DNA from: DATJGR01 sp963812255
GTDB taxonomy: Bacteria > Pseudomonadota > Gammaproteobacteria > Pseudomonadales > Azotimanducaceae
Length of the DNA: 64,000 bases
Reading direction: 5' to 3'
NCBI GenBank assembly: GCA_963812255.1
Contig: CAWEUM010000002.1
Location: 372,001 to 436,000, forward strand
This document shows positions 33,178 to 42,680 of the stretch, piece after piece; the stretch's first letter is position 1, and every line of letters starts with the position of its first letter. Both the position numbers and the translations under genes were made by a program. The notes under the pieces were generated by a model that did not search any database, was not told where the DNA came from, and saw only the letters and a program-made list of their open reading frames with translations.

Positions 33178-35649
33178 ATGAATACCGCCAACACAATCTC
33201 CGCTGTCACACGTATCGCACTTGCTGCTTGCATGACCATCGCCGCATTACTCACTTCCGGCTGCGGTAGCGGCAGCGGCGCGGCCACGGTTCAGAATCCC
33301 CAAACCACGCCACCGGTCTTTAGTAACTATAGCGGCCCAGCGCCACAGACGGCCGACGTGCAGCGCTTCAAGATCAATGTCTGGGATAACTTGGTGCCGA
33401 ACAATCGCTGCGGCACTTGCCACAACCCGAGCCAGGCACCGCGCTTCGTTCGTACTGACGACATCAATCTCGCCTATGACGCGGCCAACAGCGTCGTCAA
33501 TCTCACCGATCCGGCGAATTCCCGGATGGTGTTGAAAGTACGCGGTGGTCACAACTGCTGGCTGACCAGCAACGACGCCTGCGGTGACATCATCCAGTCG
33601 TATATCGAGGCGTGGGCTGGCGGCACGCTCGGCGGCGTTGGCAAGACGATTCAGTTCAAGGCGCCGCCGCTGCAGGATCCGGGCTCGAGCCGAAACTTCC
33701 CGGCCGACTCCACGTTGTTCAAAACCAACGTCTATGACCCGTACTTGAGCCAGTATTGCGTCGGTTGTCACAAAGAAGACGCCGCGATACCGCAGGCGCC
33801 TTTTTTCGCAAGCAGCGATGTCGATGTCGCCTACGCCGCGGCGCAAACCAAGATCAATCTCGACGATCCGCCCAACTCACGCTTCGTACTGCGTCTAGGT
33901 CAGGAGTCGCACCACTGCTGGAGCGACTGCGCCGCAAACGCAGCTGCGATGGAGGCCGGCATCACTGCGATGCGGGATGCGATCGACCCCACCGTGGTCG
34001 ATGCGTCTCTGGTTACCAGCAAGGCGCTGAAACTCACCGACGGAATCGTCGCGTCCAGCGGAGGCCGTCACGAAGCCAATGTGATCGCGCTGTATGAGTT
34101 CAAAACCGGCAAAGACAATACAGTGTTCGATACAAGCGGTGTCGAACCAGCCGCGAACCTGACCCTGTCGGGTGCGTATAGCTGGGTCGGAGGTTGGGGA
34201 GTCACCTTTACCAGCGGCAAAGCACAAGCCTCTACCACCGCCAGCAAGAAGCTTCACGATCTAATCAAGTCGACCGGCGAATATTCCATCGAAGCGTGGG
34301 TGGCACCAGCCAACGTCACGCAAGATGGACCGGCGCGGATCATTTCGTACTCTGGCGGTGTATCGAGCCGCAACTTCACCCTCGGGCAAACGTTGTATCA
34401 GTACGACTTCCTGAACCGCACCTCCGAGACAGATCAGAACGGTGAGCCACGGCACTCGACGTCGGCAGACGACGAAGATCTGCAGGCGACACTGCAGCAC
34501 GTCGTTGCAACCTACGATCCGACCAACGGGCGCCGCATCTACGTCAACGGCAAGTTTACCGATGATCTCGACGCGGTGCCCGGCGGCCTGCTGACCGACT
34601 GGGACAACACATTTGCGTTTGCGCTAGGCAGCGAAGTCGACAACACCAACCGCTGGGCTGGAACGGTTCGACTGGTTGCAATCCACAATCGCGCCTTGAC
34701 GGGAGAACAGGTCAAGCAGAATTTTGACGTCGGCGTCGGCGAGAAGTACTACCTGTTGTTCAACGTCAGCGACTACGTTGGCCAACCCGATGCATACATC
34801 GTATTCGAGGTCAGTCAGTTCGATTCGTACAGCTATCTGTTCCGCGCGCCGTTCTTCATGCTGCTGGACGGCACAGCAACGCCGGGTTCGATTCCGGTTA
34901 AAGGTATCCGCATCGGCATAAATGGCCGAGAAGCGCCGGTCGGGCAGGCGTTCAAGAACGTCGACACGACGATCACCGACGCACAATACGCACCGCAGGG
35001 ACGTCAATACCTGTCGCAACTCGGCACTGTGATCACGCTCGAAAAAGGCCCTGCAAACGACGAGTTCTTTCTGACGTTCGAGACGCTGGGCAACAAAACG
35101 AGCACACACGACTACACCGAGGCGGTTCTGGCACCGCCGCCGCCAGTCGACGTCCCACGCGACCCTGATTACGGCATTCGCGACTTCGCCGAGATCAACG
35201 CGACGATGTCGGCTGTGACAGGTGTAGCAACCACACAGCCGGCAGTGAAGACCACCTTCGACGCCGTCTATCAAGCACTGCCGGCTTCGACGGGAATCGA
35301 AGGCTTCCTCTCATCGCAGCAAATGGGTATCACGCAGCTAGCAATTTCGTACTGCAGCGCGCTGGTCGACGGCAATGCCGCCTATTTCTCGCCATTCGAT
35401 TTCTCTGCGGGGGTATCTACCGCATTCAATACGGATACCAAGAAGGACCAGGTTATCAATCCGTTGTTGGCCAAGATGGTCGGCACGAACGTCAGCACAC
35501 AGCCCGATGTCACCGCTACCGGAGACGAAGTGCGCGGCCTGATCGGGAAGCTCGTGAGTTGCAGTGGTTCGAAGTGCGCCGACACGAAGGGAGTCGTCAA
35601 GGCGGCGTGCGCATCGGTGTTGGGTAGCGCCGCGATGCTGGTTCAGTAA
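33178..35649 (+). CDS. Dihaem LamG-domain lipoprotein
   Basis: An 823-residue lipoprotein (lipobox LTSGC, C28). Two related segments each hold a haem motif: CGTCH at about residue 78 and CVGCH at about 194, both followed by 'DDINLAYDAANSVVNLTDPA'-like repeats (second: SSDVDVAYAAAQTKINLDDP), so an internal duplication is present. A LamG/concanavalin-like jelly-roll domain spans about 300-515 (SIEAWVAPANVTQDGPARII, RRIYVNGKF, VRLVAIHNRALTGEQVKQNF). A C-terminal helical domain with several Cys follows. LamG domains bind glycans or proteins, suggesting a surface adhesin-like cytochrome. It lies between the monohaem protein and the Tat protein. Confidence 0.85.
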   Translation: MNTANTISAVTRIALAACMTIAALLTSGCGSGSGAATVQNPQTTPPVFSNYSGPAPQTADVQRFKINVWDNLVPNNRCGTCHNPSQAPRFVRTDDINLAYDAANSVVNLTDPANSRMVLKVRGGHNCWLTSNDACGDIIQSYIEAWAGGTLGGVGKTIQFKAPPLQDPGSSRNFPADSTLFKTNVYDPYLSQYCVGCHKEDAAIPQAPFFASSDVDVAYAAAQTKINLDDPPNSRFVLRLGQESHHCWSDCAANAAAMEAGITAMRDAIDPTVVDASLVTSKALKLTDGIVASSGGRHEANVIALYEFKTGKDNTVFDTSGVEPAANLTLSGAYSWVGGWGVTFTSGKAQASTTASKKLHDLIKSTGEYSIEAWVAPANVTQDGPARIISYSGGVSSRNFTLGQTLYQYDFLNRTSETDQNGEPRHSTSADDEDLQATLQHVVATYDPTNGRRIYVNGKFTDDLDAVPGGLLTDWDNTFAFALGSEVDNTNRWAGTVRLVAIHNRALTGEQVKQNFDVGVGEKYYLLFNVSDYVGQPDAYIVFEVSQFDSYSYLFRAPFFMLLDGTATPGSIPVKGIRIGINGREAPVGQAFKNVDTTITDAQYAPQGRQYLSQLGTVITLEKGPANDEFFLTFETLGNKTSTHDYTEAVLAPPPPVDVPRDPDYGIRDFAEINATMSAVTGVATTQPAVKTTFDAVYQALPASTGIEGFLSSQQMGITQLAISYCSALVDGNAAYFSPFDFSAGVSTAFNTDTKKDQVINPLLAKMVGTNVSTQPDVTATGDEVRGLIGKLVSCSGSKCADTKGVVKAACASVLGSAAMLVQ

Positions 35650-35677
35650 CGGGCGGATGCAGTAACGAGGGTTCACC

Positions 35678-37297
35678 ATGACACGACGCAAACACATTCG
35701 ACGCTACGACGACCCGATACGACATCCCGATCATCCGAGGCCGCGAACCAGGCGCGAGTTTCTCTCGCAAGGATTCATTCTGGGCTCGGGGATCGTGATC
35801 GGCGGCGCGACGCTCAGTCTCGGCTCCGGCAAAGCGCGCGCCGCGGAAGTGACCCTAGACCCCACGCTCGCGGCGTTGGCCCAACAGTGCGGGATCGCGA
35901 CCGCCGGCGCGGGCAAGATCCCGTTCATCTGCTTCGACTTGGCGGGTGGTGGAAACACAGCCGGCTCCAATGTACTGATCGGCAAGCAGGGTGGGCAATT
36001 GGACTTCCTGTCAACCGACGGGTACTCGAAGCAAGGCCTGCCAGGAGACATGGTACCGTCGATCGCCAATCCGGCGACTGGCACCAACGATTTCGTCAAC
36101 ACGGAATTTGGCCTCGCGTTTCATTCGGACAGTGCGTATCTGCGCGGCATGATGACCCGTGTTAAGGATCCCGCCGTGCGGCAACTGATCAACGGCGCAG
36201 TGATTCCGGCGCGTTCCGAGAACGACACAGGCAACAATCCGCACAATCCGATGTACGGCATTGCCAGAGCAGGCGCCGACGGCTCGTTGCTGTCGCTGAT
36301 CGGATCATCAAACTCCGACTCAGGCGGCAACTCGATGTCACCGGCGATGTTGGTTGATGTCACCAAACGTCCTACCAAGGTGGACCGGCCCAGCGACGTC
36401 ACGAGTCTCGTTGATGTAGGCGATTTGACGAGCGTCTTGAGCCAACAGGATGCCGTCGCTGTCATGGAATCCATCTACCGGATCAGCGATGCAAAGATGA
36501 CCGCGATCGGTCCAATGGGTGGTGATCCCGTCGTACATGCTGACGACGTCGTCAAGGATCTCGTGCGCTGCGGCTATCTAAAGAGCGCCGATCTTGCGGC
36601 GCGTTTCGGAGACCCGAGCACATTGAATCCGGCGGGTGACCCCCAAATTGTGGGCACAACCGGCATATTTACCCAGGCCGAATTCGATGCGGAACGCGAG
36701 TTCCAGAAGACGGCGTCGGTCATGAAAATGGTCATCAACGGATTTGCCGGCGCTGGCACGATCCAGATGGGTGGCTACGACTATCACGGCGGCAAGCGGG
36801 CAGAAGGCGAAGTCAAAGACTTTCGGGCCGGCGTTTGCATGGGTGCCTGTCTGCAGTACGCAGCGACCGTTGGGGTGCCACTCATGATGTATGTCTTCTC
36901 CGACGGCTCGTTGTCTAGCAGCGGCGCAATCGACAACTCGACCGATGGGCGTGGCAAGGGCGAGTGGACGAGCGACAACCAGCAAACGGCGGCGACGTGG
37001 TTCCTCGTGTACAACCCCAACCGTCGTTCCAAACTCATCGGTGGTAACGTCCAAGAGCAGGCGCGCCACCAGCAGATCGGCTGGATGAAGGACGATGGCT
37101 CCGTCGATACAATGTCGCACCCTGCCGCCAACAACGTGAACTTGTTGTCGTATACGGCAGTGCTGAACTACATGGCACTACACGGCGAGCAAGGGAATTT
37201 CTCAGGGCTGCCTGGCGCGGGATTGCCACCATCGATGTTCGATACGATGACGGCGTTTGAACCGATTGTTAGTGGGGTGATCACCAACCCGGTGTGA
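35678..37297 (+). CDS. Tat-exported DUF1501-like protein
   Basis: A 539-residue protein with a twin-arginine signal: TRREFLSQGFILGSGIVIGG with R-R at about 26-27. The mature part has IPFICFDLAGGGNTAGSNVL (about 87-106) and a repeated use of Asp/Asn/Gly loops, and resembles DUF1501 proteins, which belong to the alkaline-phosphatase/sulfatase-like superfamily. No cofactor-binding motif is evident, but Tat export implies folding in the cytoplasm. It closes the rightward arm, 28 bases after the LamG lipoprotein. Exact role unknown. Confidence 0.75.
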   Translation: MTRRKHIRRYDDPIRHPDHPRPRTRREFLSQGFILGSGIVIGGATLSLGSGKARAAEVTLDPTLAALAQQCGIATAGAGKIPFICFDLAGGGNTAGSNVLIGKQGGQLDFLSTDGYSKQGLPGDMVPSIANPATGTNDFVNTEFGLAFHSDSAYLRGMMTRVKDPAVRQLINGAVIPARSENDTGNNPHNPMYGIARAGADGSLLSLIGSSNSDSGGNSMSPAMLVDVTKRPTKVDRPSDVTSLVDVGDLTSVLSQQDAVAVMESIYRISDAKMTAIGPMGGDPVVHADDVVKDLVRCGYLKSADLAARFGDPSTLNPAGDPQIVGTTGIFTQAEFDAEREFQKTASVMKMVINGFAGAGTIQMGGYDYHGGKRAEGEVKDFRAGVCMGACLQYAATVGVPLMMYVFSDGSLSSSGAIDNSTDGRGKGEWTSDNQQTAATWFLVYNPNRRSKLIGGNVQEQARHQQIGWMKDDGSVDTMSHPAANNVNLLSYTAVLNYMALHGEQGNFSGLPGAGLPPSMFDTMTAFEPIVSGVITNPV

Positions 37298-37375
37298 CCG
37301 ATCCAATATTGGATGGCCGTACGTAGAGTGTGCGGCAGCACAGCAGCGCCAAACTCAACCGACCGGGACTGTCGG

Positions 37376-38749
37376 ATGATTCGCACAGACTTGGACACAT
37401 TCATAGACGTGCTGGCCTGCCCTCGCTGCGCGAAATCGTTGACGGCCGGGCCGCCGTTGCGCTGTGAAGCGTGCCACGTGGAATACCCCGATATCGGTGG
37501 CGTTCCATGGCTGTTCGCCGAACCGAGCGCCGCATTGGCCGAATGGCGTACCCGTACGCACCACTTGCTGCGCCACTGCGAAGCCGCTGCTTCACGCACC
37601 GCGCACTCACTCAACTCGACCAAGTTGCATCGTTTGACGAGGCAGCGCCTCGACAATCTGGTTCGTGCACAGCGCGCTCACCTAAGTGAACTGGCCGTAC
37701 TCCTGAAGCCGCTGAACATCATCGACCTAAGTGCCAAGCTCGAAACACACCTCGCGCTGCGTACGCGCATACCACCAACACAGGGTCTCACGACCTACTA
37801 CGCGAATCTGCACCGCGACTGGTGCTGGGGCAACGAAGAGAACGAGGCGTCATACGATCTCGTCGCAGACGCGCTGCCGTCACTCTCGGGCGCGCGTTTG
37901 CTCGTGCTCGGAGCCGGTGGCGGCAGGCTTGCATACGATCTTCATACGCGACTGAAGCCCAGGATCACCGTCGCGCTCGACGTCAATCCCTTGCTGTCTA
38001 TGGTGACTCAACAGATTGTCCATGGCGCGCGAATCCCGCTGCATGAATTTCCGCTGGCGCCCCGGCATATCGGCGACGTTGCGATTCTTCGCGAACTCGC
38101 GGCCCCGGCGTCCATAGGCGACGGCTTTCACTGCGTGCTGGCCGACGCGTTGCGGGCACCGTTTCGACACGAAGCGTTCGACGCGGTAGTGACGCCGTGG
38201 CTGGTGGATATTCTCGATGAGGACCTGCGGATACTCGCGCGACGCATCAATGCCTTGCTGCGTTCGGACGGACATTGGGTGAACTTCGGCTCCCTGCGCT
38301 TCTCTCACGCCGATCCGGCGCTCTGCTTCAGTGTCGAGGAAACTGTGCAGATGATCTCCGACGCGGGTTTCAGCGCAGCGGACGTCGTCGAGGCGACGAT
38401 TCCGTTCATGTGTTCGCCCGCAAGTCGCCACGGCCGCACAGAGCGTGTTGTAACGACGTCGGCCGCGAAACGGAAGCGTGTTACCACGCCGCCGCGCCAC
38501 GCCGCTGTACCGGAGTGGCTGATCCAGACAAACCGGCCGGTACCGCTTCTGGATGCATTTGAGGTGCAGACGACTACTACCCAGATCTACGCATTCATCA
38601 TGTCGATGATCGACGGGCGGAGGAGCCTGCGCGATATGGCACAGATGATGGAAGACCGGCGGCTTATGCCGAAAGCCGAAGCCGAAGTGTCGCTGCGCGG
38701 GTTCTTCGTCAAGATGTACGATGAGAGCCTACGGCCTGCCAATCTCTGA
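37376..38749 (+). CDS. Zn-ribbon/methyltransferase/PqqD-like three-domain protein
   Basis: From ATG 37376 the protein has 457 residues. The N terminus is a Trm112-like zinc ribbon (CPRCAKSL then CEACHVEYPDIGGVPWLF). The middle (about 150-340) is a Rossmann methyltransferase with motif I LLVLGAGGGRLAYDL and a late FDAVVTPWLVDILDEDLR, like N2227/carnosine N-methyltransferases. The C terminus (about 400-455) has IMSMIDGRRSLRDMAQMMED, a PqqD/RRE-like winged-helix pattern. That mix suggests a peptide-recognising methyltransferase. A longer start at 37313 is possible. It lies 79 bases downstream of the Tat protein and may belong to the same transcript. Confidence 0.7.
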   Translation: MIRTDLDTFIDVLACPRCAKSLTAGPPLRCEACHVEYPDIGGVPWLFAEPSAALAEWRTRTHHLLRHCEAAASRTAHSLNSTKLHRLTRQRLDNLVRAQRAHLSELAVLLKPLNIIDLSAKLETHLALRTRIPPTQGLTTYYANLHRDWCWGNEENEASYDLVADALPSLSGARLLVLGAGGGRLAYDLHTRLKPRITVALDVNPLLSMVTQQIVHGARIPLHEFPLAPRHIGDVAILRELAAPASIGDGFHCVLADALRAPFRHEAFDAVVTPWLVDILDEDLRILARRINALLRSDGHWVNFGSLRFSHADPALCFSVEETVQMISDAGFSAADVVEATIPFMCSPASRHGRTERVVTTSAAKRKRVTTPPRHAAVPEWLIQTNRPVPLLDAFEVQTTTTQIYAFIMSMIDGRRSLRDMAQMMEDRRLMPKAEAEVSLRGFFVKMYDESLRPANL

Positions 38750-38845
38750 GGCTCCGGTTCGGCGTTCATCTTGCGTTCAGGATACCTGGGTCAGAATCCA
38801 CCCCATAAGCAGCAATGCGCGGGTATCTGCGCGGAGAAATAAAAA

Positions 38846-39463
38846 ATGAAACGGTTCATATTCGCAGCCATCGCAATCGCGCTCGTCACAATCAACCCGG
38901 CTCTGGCGGACGACGGCGGCAGCCGTGGCCACGGTCACGGTAATCCTTCGATGGGAGGCGGTCACCAGGGCGGAGCGCGGGGGCACAACCCCGGATACAA
39001 CGGCCACAATCCGGGATACAACCCGGGCCATGCAGGATCGGGATACCGTCCAGCCCATCGACCAGCCCACGCTGGCTACCGCTACAATGGGGCCAACAAC
39101 TACCGATGGAACGGTTACCCTCGCTATTCGAGCGGATACTACCCCTACCGTCCGGCCTACCACCCCGTACGCTATCCCTACTACGGGTATCCCTACTATC
39201 AACACCACAACAACAACAATAACAACGACTCTGCTGCGTACCTGGTGGGGGGGCTTCTGGTCGGCTCGCTGTTGACGAATGCCTATCACAACGCTCAAAC
39301 GACCGTTTACACGCAACCAGCCGTTCCCACCAATCAGGGCACCGGTGCAGCACAAGGACGCCATCTGTTGCGCGATTTGAGTGGCAACTGCTATGAGGTC
39401 ACTATCGATGGCGCCGGCAACGAGCTGCGCACTCAACTGCCGCCGGCGCAATGCAACTACTGA
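38846..39463 (+). CDS. Secreted Gly/Tyr/His-rich repeat protein
   Basis: A 205-residue protein with a signal peptide (KRFIFAAIAIALVTINPALA) behind a GGAGAAA site. A low-complexity region (about 25-125) has repeats of GHNPGYN and PYY/GYP motifs, with an N-run before SAAYLVGGLLVGSLLTNAYH. The C terminus (about 165-205) is a compact domain with two Cys (GNCYEVTIDGAGNE and PPAQCNY) that probably form a disulfide. Such proteins are often surface-exposed or silk-like. The function is unknown. Confidence 0.75.
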   Translation: MKRFIFAAIAIALVTINPALADDGGSRGHGHGNPSMGGGHQGGARGHNPGYNGHNPGYNPGHAGSGYRPAHRPAHAGYRYNGANNYRWNGYPRYSSGYYPYRPAYHPVRYPYYGYPYYQHHNNNNNNDSAAYLVGGLLVGSLLTNAYHNAQTTVYTQPAVPTNQGTGAAQGRHLLRDLSGNCYEVTIDGAGNELRTQLPPAQCNY

Positions 39464-39568
39464 TCACCACTCGTTAACAGCGCAACCGGTCGGGACATTT
39501 GGGAGGTTGTGGCCACCCGAATCTTTGCGGTAAAAGACTCGACCATCGATAGGCGTGGATGGACGAGT

Positions 39569-40072
39569 ATGATCAGTCGACGAACGATTCTGAAATTCTC
39601 CGGCGCCACACTCGCCTTGGGTGCAACACGGTCACACACCGCAACCGTGATGACAGATGCGACCCAACAGGCTCTTCAGAAATCCGACGTTATCTATATC
39701 ACCCCATTAAAGAAGAGCGGAGCCGAAAGCACCTGTCACGCCGAAGTGTGGTTCGCGATGGACGACGGCGACGTTTGCGTCGTGACGAGCGCTAAGGCAT
39801 GGCGCGCCCGGGCCATCTCGCTGGGGCTGACCCACGCTCGAATGTGGGTCGGCGAGTTCGGTACCTGGAAGCGCGCCGCCCAGGCGTATCGGAAGGCGCC
39901 GGAGTTGCTCGCGGCTGGCGCACTCGTTCGCGACGCAGCGACACAAGTGCGGGTGCTCGCGGCGTTCGGAGCGAAGTATAACGTCGAGTGGCTCGTCTGG
40001 GGGCCACGATTCCAAAAGGGCCTGAAGGACGGATCTCGCGTGATGCTGCGCTACACACCGTTACCGGCCTGA
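39569..40072 (+). CDS. Split-barrel flavin-binding-like protein with twin-arginine signal
   Basis: From ATG 39569 the protein has 167 residues. The N terminus SRRTILKFSGATLALG carries an R-R motif and a hydrophobic stretch, a probable Tat signal. The domain has a pyridoxamine-phosphate-oxidase-like split-barrel pattern: SDVIYITPLKKSGAESTCH, VWFAMDDGDVCVVTSAKAW, RARMW-type VGEFGTWKRA and a terminal MLRYTPLPA. Members bind FMN or F420. It stands six bases before the LLM monooxygenase gene, so it may donate or bind the flavin for that pathway. Confidence 0.65.
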   Translation: MISRRTILKFSGATLALGATRSHTATVMTDATQQALQKSDVIYITPLKKSGAESTCHAEVWFAMDDGDVCVVTSAKAWRARAISLGLTHARMWVGEFGTWKRAAQAYRKAPELLAAGALVRDAATQVRVLAAFGAKYNVEWLVWGPRFQKGLKDGSRVMLRYTPLPA

Positions 40073-40077
40073 GCAGC

Positions 40078-41172
40078 ATGCCGATCAACATTATCGGAAT
40101 GATTGGCGTCGCCCCGGCGGCGCACACGGCGGTGCATGTCATCGGTGGCGGTATCGATCCCGAGTTCCTTGCGGGGTTCGCTCGCACGCATGAGCGGTCC
40201 GGATTCGACGCGGTCCTGGTGGGGTATTCCTCAGCGTCGGCGGAAGGATTTCAGGTGGCGCAATTCTGTGCGCACCGAACGCGCACATTGAAGTTCCTTG
40301 TTGCTCACCGGCCAGGATTCGTCGCTCCGACACTTGCAGCACGCACCGCCGCTACTTTCGACAGCGTCACTGGGGGGCGTTTGTGGCTGCATATCATCAC
40401 CGGCGGGGTCGACGCCGACCAGCGCCGCGACGGTGACTGGCTGGACCATGACGAACGCTACGCACGCACCGACGAATATCTCCACGTGCTGCGGTCTATG
40501 TGGACGCGTGACGCGCCGTTCGACCACGACGGTCGCTACTACCGTTTCGAGAAGGCGTATTCCGAGGTGCGTTGCACGCAGCGACCGCACGTGCCGATCT
40601 GGTTCGGTGGTGTCTCCGAAGCGGCAATCCGTGTCGGTGCGAAACATTGCGACGTATATGCGCTGTTCGGCGAACCGCGTGCAGCAACTGCCGCAAACAT
40701 CTCACGGATTCGCGATGCCGCAGCGGCCTATGGACGCAGTCCGCGGTTCAATGTGTCCTTCCGACCGATCATCGCCGAGACCGAAAGCGCCGCTTGGAAG
40801 AAGGCCGAGACGATCCTTGCCGGTGTCAAGGAAAACACCCGCGCGCGCCACCACGAACCCGAGGCCGAAACCGCACGCCGCCTCGTGAAACTTGCCGCCA
40901 GCGGCGACGTCCACGATGAACGTTTGTGGACGCCGGTTGCCGGGGCCGCAGCAGGATCTGGCAACACCACCGCGCTAGTCGGCACACCGGAACAGGTGGC
41001 CGACGCCATTGCGAAATACTACGAGATCGGTGTGGCTGGCGTGCTGCTGCGCGGCTTCGATCCGGTCGCCGACGCGGACGAGTATGGGCGCGAGCTGATT
41101 CCGCTGATCCGCGAAAGAGTTGCAGCGCTCGATGCGCTCACTGCGCAATACCAATGTCGCGACACGTCGTAG
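40078..41172 (+). CDS. LLM-class flavin-dependent monooxygenase
   Basis: A 364-residue luciferase-like TIM-barrel enzyme in the alkanesulfonate-monooxygenase (SsuD) branch. Visible features: FARTHERSGFDAVLVGYSS (about 33-51), FLVAHRPGFVAPTLAARTAA, SVTGGRLWLHIITGG, DGDWLDHDERYARTDEYLHV, and a C-terminal TALVGTPEQVADAIAKYYEI typical of this class. It needs reduced FMN from a partner reductase and oxidises a C-S or other small organic substrate; which one is unknown. It follows the split-barrel gene by six bases and overlaps the flavoprotein gene by 19, forming one operon. Confidence 0.85.
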   Translation: MPINIIGMIGVAPAAHTAVHVIGGGIDPEFLAGFARTHERSGFDAVLVGYSSASAEGFQVAQFCAHRTRTLKFLVAHRPGFVAPTLAARTAATFDSVTGGRLWLHIITGGVDADQRRDGDWLDHDERYARTDEYLHVLRSMWTRDAPFDHDGRYYRFEKAYSEVRCTQRPHVPIWFGGVSEAAIRVGAKHCDVYALFGEPRAATAANISRIRDAAAAYGRSPRFNVSFRPIIAETESAAWKKAETILAGVKENTRARHHEPEAETARRLVKLAASGDVHDERLWTPVAGAAAGSGNTTALVGTPEQVADAIAKYYEIGVAGVLLRGFDPVADADEYGRELIPLIRERVAALDALTAQYQCRDTS

Positions 41173-42626
41173 TCGTCGGCGGTGGCAATGCCGCGCTGTG
41201 CGCTGCCATCGGCGCGGCCGAGTCAGGTGCCCGCGTCACCTTGCTCGAGCGAGCCCCGTTCGATCTGCGCGGCGGCAACACGCGCTTCACCGCGGGCGCC
41301 ATGCGATCGGTCTACAACGGCGTAGAGGATCTCGTTCGTTTGATGCCCGACCTTACGACAGCTGAAATCGCACGCACGGACTTCTCCTGCTACTCAGCCG
41401 CCGACTTCTATGACGACATGGGCCGGGTCACGCAGTATCGGTGCGATCCCGACCTAGCGGAGCATCTCGTCAGCGAAAGCTTGACAACGCTGCGCTGGAT
41501 GCAATCGCATGGTGTTCGATTTCTACCGTTGTACGGCCGGCAATCATTCGACATCGACGGTCGCGTTAGATTCTGGGGCGGCCTGACGATTGAAGCCTGG
41601 GGCGGCGGTGCCGGGCTCCTCGATGCGTTGACCGCGGCCGCACAACGTCTCGGCGTGGCACTACGATACGGGGTCCGGGCAACTGCCCTGACGATCCAAT
41701 CGGGGCGCATCGTCGGAGTGCGCGTACACTACGCCGGCCGCGACGAATTGATTGATGCGAACGCGGTGGTTCTCGCCGCGGGTGGATTCGAATCGAGCCC
41801 AGCGTGGCGGGCACGCTATCTCGGCCCGGGATGGGATCTTGCGCGCGTTCGCGGCACCCGCTTCAATACCGGCGACGGCATCCGCATGGCGCTCGATGTC
41901 GGTGCTGCGGCGCGCGGTCATTGGTCAGGCTGCCATGCGGTGAGTTGGGATGCCAATTCGCCAGAATTCGGCGACCTCGACGTGGGCGACGGATTCCAGA
42001 AGCACTCTTATCCGTTCGGCATCATGGTCAATACGGCCGGCAAGCGCTTCGTGGATGAAGGCGCTGATTTCCGCAACTACACCTACGCCAAGTATGGCCG
42101 CGAGGTTCTTTTTCAGCCGAATCAGATTGCCTGGCAGGTATACGACGCGAAAGTGACCCACTTGCTGCGGGACGAATACCGCATCCGTCGGGTCACACGC
42201 GTCGCGGCCGAGACGATCGATTCACTGGCGGCCAAACTCGATGGCATCAACGCGGCGGGATTTCGCGCAACGGTCGACGAATTCAACGCGGCGGTGGATC
42301 GCTCGATACCGTTCGATCCAACCCGCAAGGACGGGCGGGCAACGCGCGGACTCACCCTCCCGAAATCGAACTGGGCCAATCCGTTGGACACGCCCCCATT
42401 CGAGGCATACGGGGTTACCTGCGGGATTACGTTCACTTTCGGCGGGCTGCACATCGATGCACGGTCGCGCGTGATCGGTGAAGACGGAGAACCGATTGCG
42501 GGCCTTTACGGCGCTGGAGAGCTGCTGGGTGGGCTGTTCTATTTCAACTACCCGGGCGGCACCGGTCTCACGTCTGGCGCGGTCTTTGGGCGGCACGCCG
42601 GCATCGGCGCAGCCGGAGATACATAA
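41154..42626 (+). CDS. FAD-dependent tricarballylate/fumarate-reductase-type dehydrogenase
   Basis: A 490-residue flavoprotein of the FAD_binding_2 family, close to TcuA. It has an N-terminal VVVVGGGNAALCAAIGA Rossmann motif (about 5-21), LLERAPFDLRGGNTRFTAGA with the covalent-flavin-region context, VVLAAGGFESSPAW near 205, an internal WSGCHAVSWDANSPEFGD, and a C-terminal GLYGAGELLGGLFYFNYPGG with FAD contacts. Members oxidise tricarballylate, 3-ketosteroids or related compounds. It overlaps the LLM monooxygenase gene, so a sequential oxidation pathway is likely. Confidence 0.85.
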   Translation: MSRHVVVVGGGNAALCAAIGAAESGARVTLLERAPFDLRGGNTRFTAGAMRSVYNGVEDLVRLMPDLTTAEIARTDFSCYSAADFYDDMGRVTQYRCDPDLAEHLVSESLTTLRWMQSHGVRFLPLYGRQSFDIDGRVRFWGGLTIEAWGGGAGLLDALTAAAQRLGVALRYGVRATALTIQSGRIVGVRVHYAGRDELIDANAVVLAAGGFESSPAWRARYLGPGWDLARVRGTRFNTGDGIRMALDVGAAARGHWSGCHAVSWDANSPEFGDLDVGDGFQKHSYPFGIMVNTAGKRFVDEGADFRNYTYAKYGREVLFQPNQIAWQVYDAKVTHLLRDEYRIRRVTRVAAETIDSLAAKLDGINAAGFRATVDEFNAAVDRSIPFDPTRKDGRATRGLTLPKSNWANPLDTPPFEAYGVTCGITFTFGGLHIDARSRVIGEDGEPIAGLYGAGELLGGLFYFNYPGGTGLTSGAVFGRHAGIGAAGDT

Positions 42627-42680
42627 ACGAATTCGACTCGGAAAGGTCCAAATACTTCGAGTACAACCGGGGACAGTCGT

